A stretch of DNA of 64,000 bases. Source: Candidatus Zixiibacteriota bacterium (lineage in GTDB: Bacteria > Zixibacteria > MSB-5A5 > GN15 > FEB-12). The DNA lies in the NCBI GenBank assembly GCA_040753875.1, contig JBFMDV010000028.1, positions 1 to 64,000 on the forward strand. The letters run 5' to 3'. Under the pieces are notes generated by a model that saw only the letters and a list, made by a program, of their open reading frames with translations, ran no database searches and had not been told where the DNA came from. A program made the translations under genes and the position numbers. Shown piece by piece: positions 1 through 7,595 of this stretch (positions are counted from its first letter, which is position 1; each line of letters opens with the position of its first letter).

Positions 1-2
1 GA

Positions 3-125
3 GCTATACGTGATTACATCGACTCCCACAACCAGCACCCCAAGGCCTTCGTCTGGACCGCCTCGGTCGAGGCCATCATGAAGAAAATATCCAAATGTAA
101 AGAAGCGTTAGATACAGGACACTAG
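3..125 (+). CDS. IS630-family transposase, C-terminal end (cut by window edge)
   Basis: This is the last 40 codons of a gene that begins before the window. The peptide has the sequence DYIDSHNQHPKAFVWTAS followed by a lysine-rich helix and ends in a TAG stop. The pattern D-Y-I-x-x-H-N-x-x-P-K-x-F-x-W-T-A is the typical end of IS630/Tc1-mariner DDE transposases, just after the catalytic domain. The catalytic residues lie outside the window, so activity cannot be judged. Confidence 0.8.
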   Translation, partial: AIRDYIDSHNQHPKAFVWTASVEAIMKKISKCKEALDTGH

Positions 126-317
126 AAGCCTCCTCTGGCACCAAGTTCCTCCCAATAGATTCTTCTGTATGCATCATCCCAGGAATTCGAATACGGAGCA
201 TCCATGATGTTGCCGTTGAGTAACCAGTTATATGTGTAGCTCCCATAGTAACTCAGTCCCATCGCTCGAGTCTGCCAAAGATGTGCCCGTTCTTCGTTAA
301 CCGTAGCTGGCGGGTGC

Positions 318-383
318 CCCACCCGCTTGCGGGTGGGAATAGCCGTCAGCCGCCCCCCAAAACCCCACCTGCAAGCAGGTGGG
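318..383. repeat. Pair of short GC-rich palindromes
   Basis: Two perfect 9-bp stems occur here: CCCACCCGC-tt-GCGGGTGGG at 318-337 and CCCACCTGC-aa-GCAGGTGGG at 364-383. The same palindrome family (CCCACC core) recurs at 6205-6223, 7423-7440 and 11233-11250. The pair lies just downstream of the mlaD stop and could end that transcript, although no T-run follows. The rest of 126-398 holds no convincing gene. Confidence 0.7.
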
Positions 384-398
384 CCACCCAGCTTTCCC

Positions 399-1334
399 CT
401 AAAACACCGAAAACTTAAAATACTTTCTCGGGTTCTTTTCGATATCCGTGACCAGATTGTTAATCCGAACAATCAGGTTCGTCACTTCATTGTACAGCGC
501 CGTGTCGTTCACCAGTAGCCCCATGTTCCCCGCCCGGCTGTTTATCTTTGCCGTGATCGAATCGAGCCGCGCGCTCGTTGAGGCCAACCTGTCATACAAC
601 GCCGGGTCATCCATCAGCTTGCCGACTGACCCTTTTCCTTCAGTGACTTGGCTGGTCAGCCGCTCGCTGAAGTTTCCGATTTTCTCAATTGATGACGTCA
701 GCCGTTCCTGGTTCTTCTGCAAGTCACGTGTGAGAAGTGCCAGATCGGACAATAGGCGCGTCATCTGCTGATACAGTACCTTGTCCGTTGCCAACTGGCC
801 AAGTGTTCCCTCACCTCGGTTCATGCGACCCAAAAGCGTATCCAGATTCCCGGCCAATGAGCCGGCTCTGTTCAGCGCCGTCTCCCCTGCTTTGAACATG
901 GCGGCCGCTTCACCAACGTCGCGGGTGGCAATCACCTCGTTTTCTTTGACTAATTCAAGCCCTTTAGTCCCCGGAAAGATTTCGACATACTTGTCTCCAA
1001 GAAAACCGATAGTCCCAAGCGCGACCTCGGAGTCCTTTGTCAGCATATGCCAGACCGATTTCTTCACCCGGCAGGTCACTTTGACCTGGCGCAGAGAATC
1101 CAAATTTACAAACGTGACCGAGCGGACATTCCCCACTTCCACCCCGGACATCCAGACCGGCGAACCATTGACCAGCCCGTTCACGTTCTTGAAATAACAG
1201 ATGAACATCCCCTTTGACTCGAAGATGGATGTTCCTCCGCCTGTCAGCGAGGCCCACATTGCGGTGGCAATGGCAAACATAACGAGGAGGCCGACTTTCA
1301 GCTTTCCCCAGCGAACTCCGATTGATCGTTTCAT
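399..1334 (-). CDS. mlaD: MlaD-like MCE-domain protein
   Basis: This 311-residue protein has one N-terminal membrane helix (about residues 14-32), then an MCE/MlaD domain (about 38-120, with the pattern V-x-V-G-x-V and a G-x-x-x-x-x-I-x-x-G motif), then a long helical region of leucine- and serine-rich repeats. In the family, MCE proteins form a periplasmic ring that carries lipids between the inner and outer membranes and dock on the MlaE-MlaF ABC transporter. It is the last gene of the mlaE-mlaF-mlaD run on this strand, 49 bp after mlaF. The long helical tail makes it more like the MCE proteins of non-enterobacterial diderms than E. coli MlaD. No mlaC, mlaB or mlaA gene is visible nearby. 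The family is clear; the transported lipid is not known. Confidence 0.88.
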   Translation of the reverse strand: MKRSIGVRWGKLKVGLLVMFAIATAMWASLTGGGTSIFESKGMFICYFKNVNGLVNGSPVWMSGVEVGNVRSVTFVNLDSLRQVKVTCRVKKSVWHMLTKDSEVALGTIGFLGDKYVEIFPGTKGLELVKENEVIATRDVGEAAAMFKAGETALNRAGSLAGNLDTLLGRMNRGEGTLGQLATDKVLYQQMTRLLSDLALLTRDLQKNQERLTSSIEKIGNFSERLTSQVTEGKGSVGKLMDDPALYDRLASTSARLDSITAKINSRAGNMGLLVNDTALYNEVTNLIVRINNLVTDIEKNPRKYFKFSVF

Positions 1335-1383
1335 ATATTTAGCCTTGTATTCTCACTCTATCGGCAGACAGATATTTTCCTAT

Positions 1384-2172
1384 TCAGACACCCGGCGTGT
1401 GGTTGACGAACTTCCGCTCGGCCACAGCGGTAAACGAAGCCCGGAATGGTTCGAGAAAATCCTGCACGCGCCGGTCGACGGAATCTCGCAACCCGGCCAG
1501 GTCGCCATCGAACACCAACTCGCCCCCGTGAATCACGATAAATCGGTTGGCAATCGCCAGGGCATCGGCAATCTGATGGGTCACTACGATAGTCGAGATC
1601 GCCTTCTCCTTGGTCAGCTTGTTTATCAACCATAGAACATTCTCAGTTGACTGCGGGTCCAATCCGGTCGTGGGTTCATCGTACAGCATGATTTTGGGAT
1701 TGGTGGAGAGCAGCGCCCGACCGATTGCCACCCGACGCTGCATGCCGCCGGATAGCTGTTCGGGCAGCTTGTCGACTATCTCATCAGCGTCCAATCCAAC
1801 GAACCCCAGCATCTCCACCACTTTCTCTTCGATCTCGGCCCAGGTCATCTTGGTGTGCTCAAGCAGATAGTAACCCACGTTCTCGCCCACCGTAAGCGAA
1901 TCGAACAGCGCGCCATCCTGAAACACCATGCCGATGCTCTTGCGGATCTCGCGTTTTTGTCGTTCCCGCATTACGCATATGTTCTCCCCGTCAATGATCA
2001 CCTCGCCGCTCTGAGCGCAGACTAGGCCAAGGATGAGTCGGAGAATGGTCGACTTTCCCGAACCGGATGGCCCCATAATGACAGCCGATTCGGTCTGGTC
2101 GATTTTGAACGAGATATTCTTCAGCACCGACTTGTCATCATAGGAGAAGTTGACATTGCGCAGCTCGATCAT
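1384..2172 (-). CDS. mlaF: MlaF-like ABC transporter ATPase
   Basis: This 262-residue ATPase has a Walker A motif (GPSGSGKST, about residues 35-43), an ABC signature (LSGGMQRRVAIGRAL, about 139-153), a Walker B (IMLYDEPTTGLDP) and a switch histidine (VVTHQ). The sequence after Walker B and the DALAIANRFIVIHGGELVFDG stretch are typical of the MlaF/Ttg2A branch. It should power lipid transfer through the adjacent MlaE permease. Its start codon overlaps the stop of mlaE by 4 bp (ATGA-type overlap), which implies translational coupling in one operon. The C-terminal 30 residues extend past the usual domain and probably contact partner subunits, which is inference. Confidence 0.92.
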   Translation of the reverse strand: MIELRNVNFSYDDKSVLKNISFKIDQTESAVIMGPSGSGKSTILRLILGLVCAQSGEVIIDGENICVMRERQKREIRKSIGMVFQDGALFDSLTVGENVGYYLLEHTKMTWAEIEEKVVEMLGFVGLDADEIVDKLPEQLSGGMQRRVAIGRALLSTNPKIMLYDEPTTGLDPQSTENVLWLINKLTKEKAISTIVVTHQIADALAIANRFIVIHGGELVFDGDLAGLRDSVDRRVQDFLEPFRASFTAVAERKFVNHTPGV

Positions 2173-3005
2173 AGGTACCCCTTGATGAACGAATAGATCA
2201 CCTTGGTGATGAAGAAATTGACTATGAGGATCGTAATCGATGTCAGCACGACGGAATTGGTCGTCGCCTGGCCAACCCCTTTGGTGCCTCCTTCAGAAGA
2301 GAACCCCTTGTAACAGGAAATGAACGCGATGACAAACGAGAACAAAAACGGCTTGAACAGCCCCATGAACAGGTTGCCGAAAATAAGCCGTTCCCGTACC
2401 GAGGCCCAGTACATGGTGGAACTGACATGGGCGATAAACACCGCAATCACCCAGCCGCCGAGAATGGCGATAACATCGCAGACAACCGTGAGAACGGGAG
2501 TCATAATGATCAGCGATATCAGACGAGGCGTGGCAATCTTTCGAATCGGGTCTATGCCAAACGCCACCATGGCGTCGATTTGATTCGATGACTTCATAGC
2601 GCCGATCTCGGCCGTAATCCCGGCTGCAACGCGAGCCGCGATCATCAATCCGGTTAGTGTCGGTCCGAGTTCACGGACGATCGCAATGGCCATGATCCGT
2701 CCCAAATAATCCTTGGCGCCGAAATCGGCAAGCTCCTGCGAAAACGCCAGCGCGAATCCCTGCCCCGCGAAGACGCCCGTCAGAACAACCAGATACAGCG
2801 AACCGACGCCGATCAGGTACATCTGCTCGAATGTCTCGGGTATATAAAATGGACGGCCAAGCAGTGAGGCCAACATCCGCCCCGAGAAAAAAAACAACTG
2901 CTGGCTTTCGTAAGCGGTATTTTTGAGCCAGTTGTTTAGCGCCGAGAGAATGGAACAGTCCTTTCGTTTCCGGCCTATGGTAGGTCCCAAGTCGTTTGGC
3001 GTCAA
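2169..3005 (-). CDS. mlaE: MlaE-like ABC transporter permease
   Basis: This 278-residue membrane protein belongs to the MlaE/DUF140 permease family. It has an amphipathic N-terminal segment, then five or so hydrophobic helices, and the conserved stretches VRELGPTLTGLMIAARV and GAMKSSNQIDAMVAFGIDP (about residues 110-150). The permease forms the inner-membrane channel of an MCE lipid transporter, with MlaF as its ATPase and MlaD as its periplasmic ring. The reading frame opens with TTG at 3003-3005, and another TTG lies five codons later, so the exact start is uncertain. It is the first gene of the operon and is divergent from the small gene at 3122. Confidence 0.9.
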   Translation of the reverse strand: MTPNDLGPTIGRKRKDCSILSALNNWLKNTAYESQQLFFFSGRMLASLLGRPFYIPETFEQMYLIGVGSLYLVVLTGVFAGQGFALAFSQELADFGAKDYLGRIMAIAIVRELGPTLTGLMIAARVAAGITAEIGAMKSSNQIDAMVAFGIDPIRKIATPRLISLIIMTPVLTVVCDVIAILGGWVIAVFIAHVSSTMYWASVRERLIFGNLFMGLFKPFLFSFVIAFISCYKGFSSEGGTKGVGQATTNSVVLTSITILIVNFFITKVIYSFIKGYL

Positions 3006-3121
3006 GGTTTATCGGGCATCAGCCGCAGCCTGTCAATCATCCTCCTTACCTCTCGTTACAACTACTCCCTTCTAAAGCGAGTAACAATCGGTGTCGATAC
3101 CTGAAAGACTGGTAATTCTAC

Positions 3122-3523
3122 ATGAGGGCGGCTATGCAAGAGAAACATATCAAACGGTGCGGCAACTGCGGTGTCTGGTTAACCGCAAGCGATTTCGTAA
3201 ACAACCCGGACCTCGTGCCGATTGGCATGATGTTCATTGAAGACGATACGACGACCGCCTACTACATGTTTCAGCATGAAACACCAAACTGCCGTTCGAG
3301 TTTGGCCGTACCGGCAAATGAATTCAGGGAGTTCATTGTCGAGCCGGTTCCAGACCAGGTGCTGACACTCTCGGAGTGTTGCAAAGAACATTGTGTCAAG
3401 TTGAACGACCTCAGCAACTGCAAACAGCCCTGCTACTTTGCGCCGTTCCGTCGGTTTCTTTTTCAGATGATTGAGAAAAAGGGACGCGCGGCTGTCCCCG
3501 ACATCGGCATCAAATCCTGGTAG
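3122..3523 (+). CDS. Small Cys-rich protein of unknown function
   Basis: This 133-residue protein has no signal peptide or membrane helix. It opens with a C-G-N-C pair (RCGNCGVWLTASDF), has a further Cys in its middle, and ends with a Cys cluster (SECCKEHC and CKQPC). The arrangement suggests a metal-binding fold, either zinc or an Fe-S cluster. From memory it resembles small uncharacterised proteins common in deltaproteobacteria that start with a CxxC and the pattern F-x-x-D-P-D. An ATG four codons downstream (3134) is an alternative start. It is divergent from mlaE and convergent with the membrane protein at 3583. Function unknown. Confidence 0.7.
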   Translation: MRAAMQEKHIKRCGNCGVWLTASDFVNNPDLVPIGMMFIEDDTTTAYYMFQHETPNCRSSLAVPANEFREFIVEPVPDQVLTLSECCKEHCVKLNDLSNCKQPCYFAPFRRFLFQMIEKKGRAAVPDIGIKSW

Positions 3524-3530
3524 AGGCCAA

Positions 3531-3563
3531 GACCCCGAACCACTTCCACAGTGGGTTGGGGTC
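3531..3563. terminator. Hairpin between convergent genes
   Basis: GACCCC-g-AACCACTT pairs with AGTGGGTT-g-GGGTC around a short loop, giving a long imperfect stem in the 59-bp gap between two convergent genes. There is no clear T-run on either side, so termination is inferred from position and stem strength. Confidence 0.5.
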
Positions 3564-3582
3564 CTGACCACAGACCCCGCGA

Positions 3583-4146
3583 TTACGCCGAGGTTTTCTG
3601 CGGAGCCGTCTGAAACGAATACTTGTATCCCGCCCAGAGCGCAATTACCCAGAACAGAATATCCATCGGGGAAAATCCCGCTTTCAAAATCTCCCAGGCC
3701 AGACCCGGGGTCAACTGCGAGATGACATCGAAGATTCCCATTTGCTCCTGTTGCGCTATGAAGTGACAGGAGGTGAAGATATCACCGAGCGCCAGACCAA
3801 GAGCCGCGCAACCTGCCCCCACGAACCCGAACGCCTGATCCACGCCCTTACCCATTTCGCGCACGGCATAGCCGCAGAGAAACCCTATGCCGATCGCCAC
3901 GATGCCGAGGTGGTAGTCGGTAACGACCGTGATGATTGCCCACGCGACCGCGCCAACTATGGCAGCGGCCAGACCGCCGAGAATCCCCTTGCCGAGACTT
4001 TGATCTCGCCGTAGGCGATCGAACTGCTGCTGCAAACGAAGTTGTTCGACCTGCCCCTGGCCAGGTGTCGGTAGATTAGGTTGTGGAAGCCCTGACGACG
4101 GCGGCAAAGTGCCTGTCTGGCCCTGATTGGGTTTGTGAAAATCCAT
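3583..4146 (-). CDS. Putative integral membrane protein
   Basis: This is a 187-residue protein of unknown family. Residues 1-55 are Gln/Pro-rich and polar (PTPGQGQVEQLRLQQQFDRL), and about four hydrophobic segments follow (near 57-75, 80-95, 100-120 and 155-175). The ATG at 4144-4146 was chosen because GGAGGAGAAAG precedes it at good spacing; an in-frame start 15 codons upstream has no such site. The middle contains paired glycines typical of packed helices. No catalytic motif is seen. Its neighbours (NmrA-like protein upstream, Cys-rich protein downstream) do not suggest a role. Confidence 0.7.
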   Translation of the reverse strand: MDFHKPNQGQTGTLPPSSGLPQPNLPTPGQGQVEQLRLQQQFDRLRRDQSLGKGILGGLAAAIVGAVAWAIITVVTDYHLGIVAIGIGFLCGYAVREMGKGVDQAFGFVGAGCAALGLALGDIFTSCHFIAQQEQMGIFDVISQLTPGLAWEILKAGFSPMDILFWVIALWAGYKYSFQTAPQKTSA

Positions 4147-4309
4147 GACTTTCTCCTCCAAGATGAGAGGTGATGAATGCCGGCCGAGCATTCCCGTGAC
4201 TGTCAGCCGGTATTATCATAGTATCGGAAACTGGAGGTGGAAAGTAAACGATCATCCTAAGGGCCTGGCAGACGGGCGAGGCTGTCCCAAAAGTCGCAAC
4301 CCCAGTTGC

Positions 4310-4354
4310 GTCAGTTCTTGCGACCTCGATGCAATCGGGGTCGTGTGAACTGAC
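4310..4354. repeat. Long imperfect hairpin
   Basis: GTCAGTTC (4310-4317) is repeated inverted as GAACTGAC (4347-4354), and the inner bases GCGACC-CGAT pair with ATCG-GGTCGT, so most of the 45 bp can fold back. It lies in the 340-bp gap between the NmrA-like gene and the membrane protein. No T-run follows, so it may be a repeat element or a processed RNA end. Confidence 0.5.
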
Positions 4355-4487
4355 GCCCTTTGTCTCCAATGAGATACGGCGTTAGGTCACAACCCCGACT
4401 TCCTCGGCGTCAGGACCTGACACAACTGATGTGCAGCCTTAGGGACGGCCTCCGCGGTCTGTCCACAAAGCGTAATCACAATGAAGA

Positions 4488-5438
4488 TTACTTGATCGGG
4501 ATGCGGTTCCCGTTCCTGGCCAGCCAACTGTCAAACGTCTGAAGATCCGGGTTGAGAATTTTCGCCGTCTCAGGTTGGCGCACGCCGCAGAAGTATTCCT
4601 CGAAGTCACGCTTGAACTGGAACATATTCCCCAGGTCATCGGCTCCGGGAAAGCCGAAACTCCGGTATACTTCGGGTTCGACTGCGTTGTACCGGACCTC
4701 TTTGCCAACAGCTTTGCTGAAGGCGGCCGCCATCTGCGTGCCGGTGAGATGCTCGCCGGCGATGCCGACCGTCTTGCCGATATACTCCTGCCCCTTCTTG
4801 AAGATGCCATAGGCACACCTGCCGATATCTTCGGCTGCGATCCCGGGCAGTTTCTTGTCTCCCATTGGGAACGTGATGGCGAACGAGCCGCTTTGATCCT
4901 TCTGCGGACCCATGCCGAAATGAATGAAATTATCCCAGTAGAACGAGGTGAGCAGAAAGGTTGTCGGGACTCCGACCTGCGCAAATGCTTTGTCCGCCTC
5001 ACCCTTGCCGTCGAAATGCGGCACTTTGTACTTTCCCTGAAGGGTAGGCATCCGGTTGTCATCGAGCGGCACCCACTTGCGGGTGTCCTCCAGAGTTGAC
5101 CAGATGACATGTTTCAGACCGGCCTCTTTGGCGGCCTCAGCCATCGAACGGGCCTCCGCTACCTCTTTTTCGGCTGAAAAATGATCCCAGAAAAACGTTA
5201 CGCAGAACGCTCCGTACGCGCCCTTGAAAGCGCGTTTCAAACTCCCGGGATCATCCACGTTCACGGCAACAACTTCGGCGCCGAGCTGCGCGAGTTCCTT
5301 CGCCTTGTCCGAATTTACATCGCGGGTGAGCGCTCGCGCGATGAACCCGCCGGTCCGGTCATTCAAGATAGCGCGAACCAACCCGCCCCCTTGAGCACCG
5401 GTGGCGCCGACAACAGCGATGATCTTCTTCTCACTCAT
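4488..5438 (-). CDS. NmrA-like NAD(P)-binding protein
   Basis: This 316-residue Rossmann protein opens with the dinucleotide-binding motif VVGATGAQGGGLVRAIL (about residues 9-25), a GxxGxxG-type loop as in the NmrA/HSCARG branch of atypical short-chain dehydrogenases. The stretches AYGAFCVTFFW and KHVIWSTLED also match this branch. These proteins usually sense NADP(H) or act as quinone or isoflavone-type reductases; the substrate here is unknown. GGAGGATAGTT precedes the ATG. It lies 137 bp downstream of a DinB-fold gene on the same strand, so the two may share a transcript. Confidence 0.85.
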   Translation of the reverse strand: MSEKKIIAVVGATGAQGGGLVRAILNDRTGGFIARALTRDVNSDKAKELAQLGAEVVAVNVDDPGSLKRAFKGAYGAFCVTFFWDHFSAEKEVAEARSMAEAAKEAGLKHVIWSTLEDTRKWVPLDDNRMPTLQGKYKVPHFDGKGEADKAFAQVGVPTTFLLTSFYWDNFIHFGMGPQKDQSGSFAITFPMGDKKLPGIAAEDIGRCAYGIFKKGQEYIGKTVGIAGEHLTGTQMAAAFSKAVGKEVRYNAVEPEVYRSFGFPGADDLGNMFQFKRDFEEYFCGVRQPETAKILNPDLQTFDSWLARNGNRIPIK

Positions 5439-5575
5439 AACTATCCTCCATGCGGTTTCCGGCAGGCCCGGAGAGGCCGGCCACTGTTTTCATGGATGGT
5501 TAAACACCAGTGCTCGGGCCGGCGTTCCCTGCCAGAGGCACAATAGTGGACTGTGAAGGTCCGCTCTTGGGATAC

Positions 5576-6112
5576 TTACTGAGATTTCAGGTAGCGCGCC
5601 TGTATGATCCGACGGTGGTGGAGCTCGTGCCCGGCTATTATCCACGCCAGCGCCCGCACACTCACCGCGAACCCGCTGGCGGTTCCCTTGCGGGACCAGG
5701 CTTCATCGTCAAGGTGCGTGAACAAGTCTACTGAGGCGGCGCGAACATGCTCGAATTCGGTCAGCAAGACCGGAAGCGGCCGCTGTGAAAACTTCGCCAC
5801 CTTCACATAGTCATCGTGTTCAAAACTCGCCAGTGCCGTTCTGTCAGCCCGGGCGATCCGAAGCGCCCGATAGGCAAAGACGCGCTCGGCATCGATCACA
5901 TGCCCGAGAATCTCTTTGATGTTCCACTTCTCGGGAGCATAGGAGTACATCGCTTGCTCATCGGACAGGCCGGAGAACAACGCGCGGGCATCGGAAACCT
6001 GGTCTGACAATGTGGTTAGAATGTCACCATGTGATATGGCAGTGATATACTTCCCGTAGTAAGGGGCATATTCGAACTGATCAGGGGCGGTGGATCGGAA
6101 TTCTGGTGTCAT
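5576..6112 (-). CDS. DinB-fold (YfiT-like) protein
   Basis: This 178-residue protein is a four-helix bundle of the DinB superfamily. Likely metal-binding histidines are seen in GHVIDAERVFAYR (near residue 70) and GHELHHRRII (near residue 165), and the segment SYAPEKWNIKEILGHV is the standard first motif. Family members bind a divalent metal and include thiol-S-transferases for bacillithiol or mycothiol, as well as many damage-inducible proteins of unknown function. AAGGAG precedes the ATG. It probably heads a transcript that continues into the NmrA-like gene. The specific reaction is not known. Confidence 0.88.
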   Translation of the reverse strand: MTPEFRSTAPDQFEYAPYYGKYITAISHGDILTTLSDQVSDARALFSGLSDEQAMYSYAPEKWNIKEILGHVIDAERVFAYRALRIARADRTALASFEHDDYVKVAKFSQRPLPVLLTEFEHVRAASVDLFTHLDDEAWSRKGTASGFAVSVRALAWIIAGHELHHRRIIQARYLKSQ

Positions 6113-6204
6113 GCGCGGTTTTCTCCTTCAGCCCCCTTATACCGAGAAGTAACTTCAATTCTCCGCCCAACGCAAGTGGAATGCACATGTAGCCCGAGGT
6201 GTAT

Positions 6205-6223
6205 CCCACCTGCTTCAGGTGGG
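6205..6223. repeat. Short palindrome of the CCCACC family
   Basis: CCCACCTG (6205-6212) pairs with CAGGTGGG (6216-6223). It is the same family as the pair at 318-383 and sits between the two divergent DinB-fold genes. Confidence 0.6.
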
Positions 6224-6366
6224 TTCCTAGTTCTCACCCAAACTCAATCGACCCTATCGCCTCAGTCCCGAACACCGTTTCCCCTTTCGTGGCTGCACCT
6301 GCACGAAGTGATTGACGAATTCGCCCAAATTGCCTATGTAGCCCCAAACATAGACCAGGAGGAACC

Positions 6367-6840
6367 ATGGCAGAGAATGTCGCCAACGAATTGATCACCA
6401 GGCAGATATTCCCGATTCTGCAAGAAACTTTCGAGAAAGTTGAGGGGATTTATCTCGACCGAGGAACATCGCTGTGCGAGACGCTGGACACTCTATCCGC
6501 GGCTGAGGCATCGCGTCCCACCACGCCGGGCGGCACGAGTATTGCGGGGCATGTGGAACATATCCGGTTTTACCTTCGCGTGATGAACGACTACATGGAT
6601 GGCAAGTTCTACGAGAAGCTGGACTGGAAACAGAGCTGGCTGGTTCACACGGTGTCGGAGCAGGAATGGACGGAACTTCGGCAGCGCGTTCGGGACGATT
6701 ACCGGGGACTTCTGGCGCACCTTCAGAGTTTCCCGGACTGGAACGACGAGCGTCGATTGGGTGGGGTGATAGCGGTAGTGGCGCACACCGCCTTCCACAT
6801 CGGCGCAATCAGACAGATGGTGAAGGTGGTGAGGGGATGA
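6367..6840 (+). CDS. Second DinB-fold protein
   Basis: This 157-residue protein is a divergent DinB-like bundle with histidines in AGHVEHIRFYL (near residue 62) and VVAHTAFHIGAIRQM (near residue 140), the spacing expected for a metal site. AGGAGGAACC lies just before the ATG. It is divergent from the DinB-fold gene at 5576 but clearly different in sequence, so this is not a recent duplication. The role is unknown; the family is associated with metal-dependent thiol transfer and stress responses. Confidence 0.82.
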   Translation: MAENVANELITRQIFPILQETFEKVEGIYLDRGTSLCETLDTLSAAEASRPTTPGGTSIAGHVEHIRFYLRVMNDYMDGKFYEKLDWKQSWLVHTVSEQEWTELRQRVRDDYRGLLAHLQSFPDWNDERRLGGVIAVVAHTAFHIGAIRQMVKVVRG

Positions 6841-6869
6841 CGGCTGTCACGTCAAACCGTACAGAGTGC

Positions 6870-7065
6870 CCCACAGCTTGCGGCTTGTTGAAAAACTATG
6901 CTTTTCTGAAAACAAGAGCAACTGTTCGTTGTGGCGGGCCTTGCGGCCGCAAGGTATGTCATCGCCGCACTTCGACTTCGGCTCAGTGCGACGACGATAG
7001 AGCGCACTTGCACTGAAGTGCGGCCGTGTGACCCGCCACTTTTTCAACAGGCCCCTTGCTGTGGG
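6870..7065. mobile_element. Candidate MITE with 26-bp terminal inverted repeats
   Basis: The ends at 6870-6895 and 7040-7065 are inverted copies that match at 22 of 26 positions; the inner part, GGCYTGTTGAAAAA, has one mismatch. The 196-bp element has no coding capacity. Ends of the form TGTTGAAAAA are common on DDE-type insertion sequences, so this looks like an internally deleted derivative. No target duplication is obvious. Confidence 0.55.
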
Positions 7066-7507
7066 ACCGTGTGGAGCTGCGGTGTCGAGTTTTTTCAGTC
7101 GCGCTGCCGAATGCCCAGAGTAGCTCGCTTCGGAACTCAACCTGCGACACTGGCAGAACCAGAGGCGGTTCTGCCGATAGCGTCATGGTGAGGTGATTCC
7201 ACCGAAGGCGGAGGCGACGTGACAATCCTTTCCGTCGCGTCGAGCGCAGTCGAGACGCGGGCTATCGGCCTATCGGTTTGCCGCCGGTTCTCGTCTTCGC
7301 TCGAACCGACGACAGGGGCGCTGACTGGATTCAGGCTCTCGGCGGCCGGAATTACAACGGTGGGTATCCGGTCACACCGTCTGCCAGTCGGCAGAAGGGA
7401 GGGCCCGATACAACGGTGGACACCCACCGCAAGCGGTGGGGTACCCCATCCCCTTGGGGTGGGTTTGGATAAACGGCAGACCTCCCGGTCTGCCGACCTT
7501 CGGCATG
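7066..7507. other. Gene-free stretch with palindromes
   Basis: There is no credible gene here. It contains an inverted repeat of GGCAGAACC/GGTTCTGCC near 7151-7173, the palindrome CCCACCGC-aa-GCGGTGGG at 7423-7440, and a small hairpin of the form GGCAGACC-tcc-GGTCTGCC near 7478-7497. The GCAGAACC palindrome reappears in the tandem repeat at 37856-38058. Confidence 0.6.
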
Positions 7508-7540
7508 AAAATAGAAAGAGGCGACTTGAGGAAGTCGCCC
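7508..7540 (-). terminator. Intrinsic terminator of the Cys-rich dockerin gene
   Basis: On the minus strand, GGCGACTT-cctc-AAGTCGCC is followed by TCTTTCTATTTT. It lies 55 bp past the stop of the gene at 7596-9758. Confidence 0.8.
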
Positions 7541-7595
7541 CTTTTGCACCTCAGCGGTTAATCGAACCTGTTGGTCCTCTTTACCGTCACGTGTC

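Noticed and set aside
122-472. A minus-strand open frame next to the IS630 end
   Set aside because: It runs through palindromes and overlaps the mlaD end and the transposase stop. It resembles no family and has no ribosome site.
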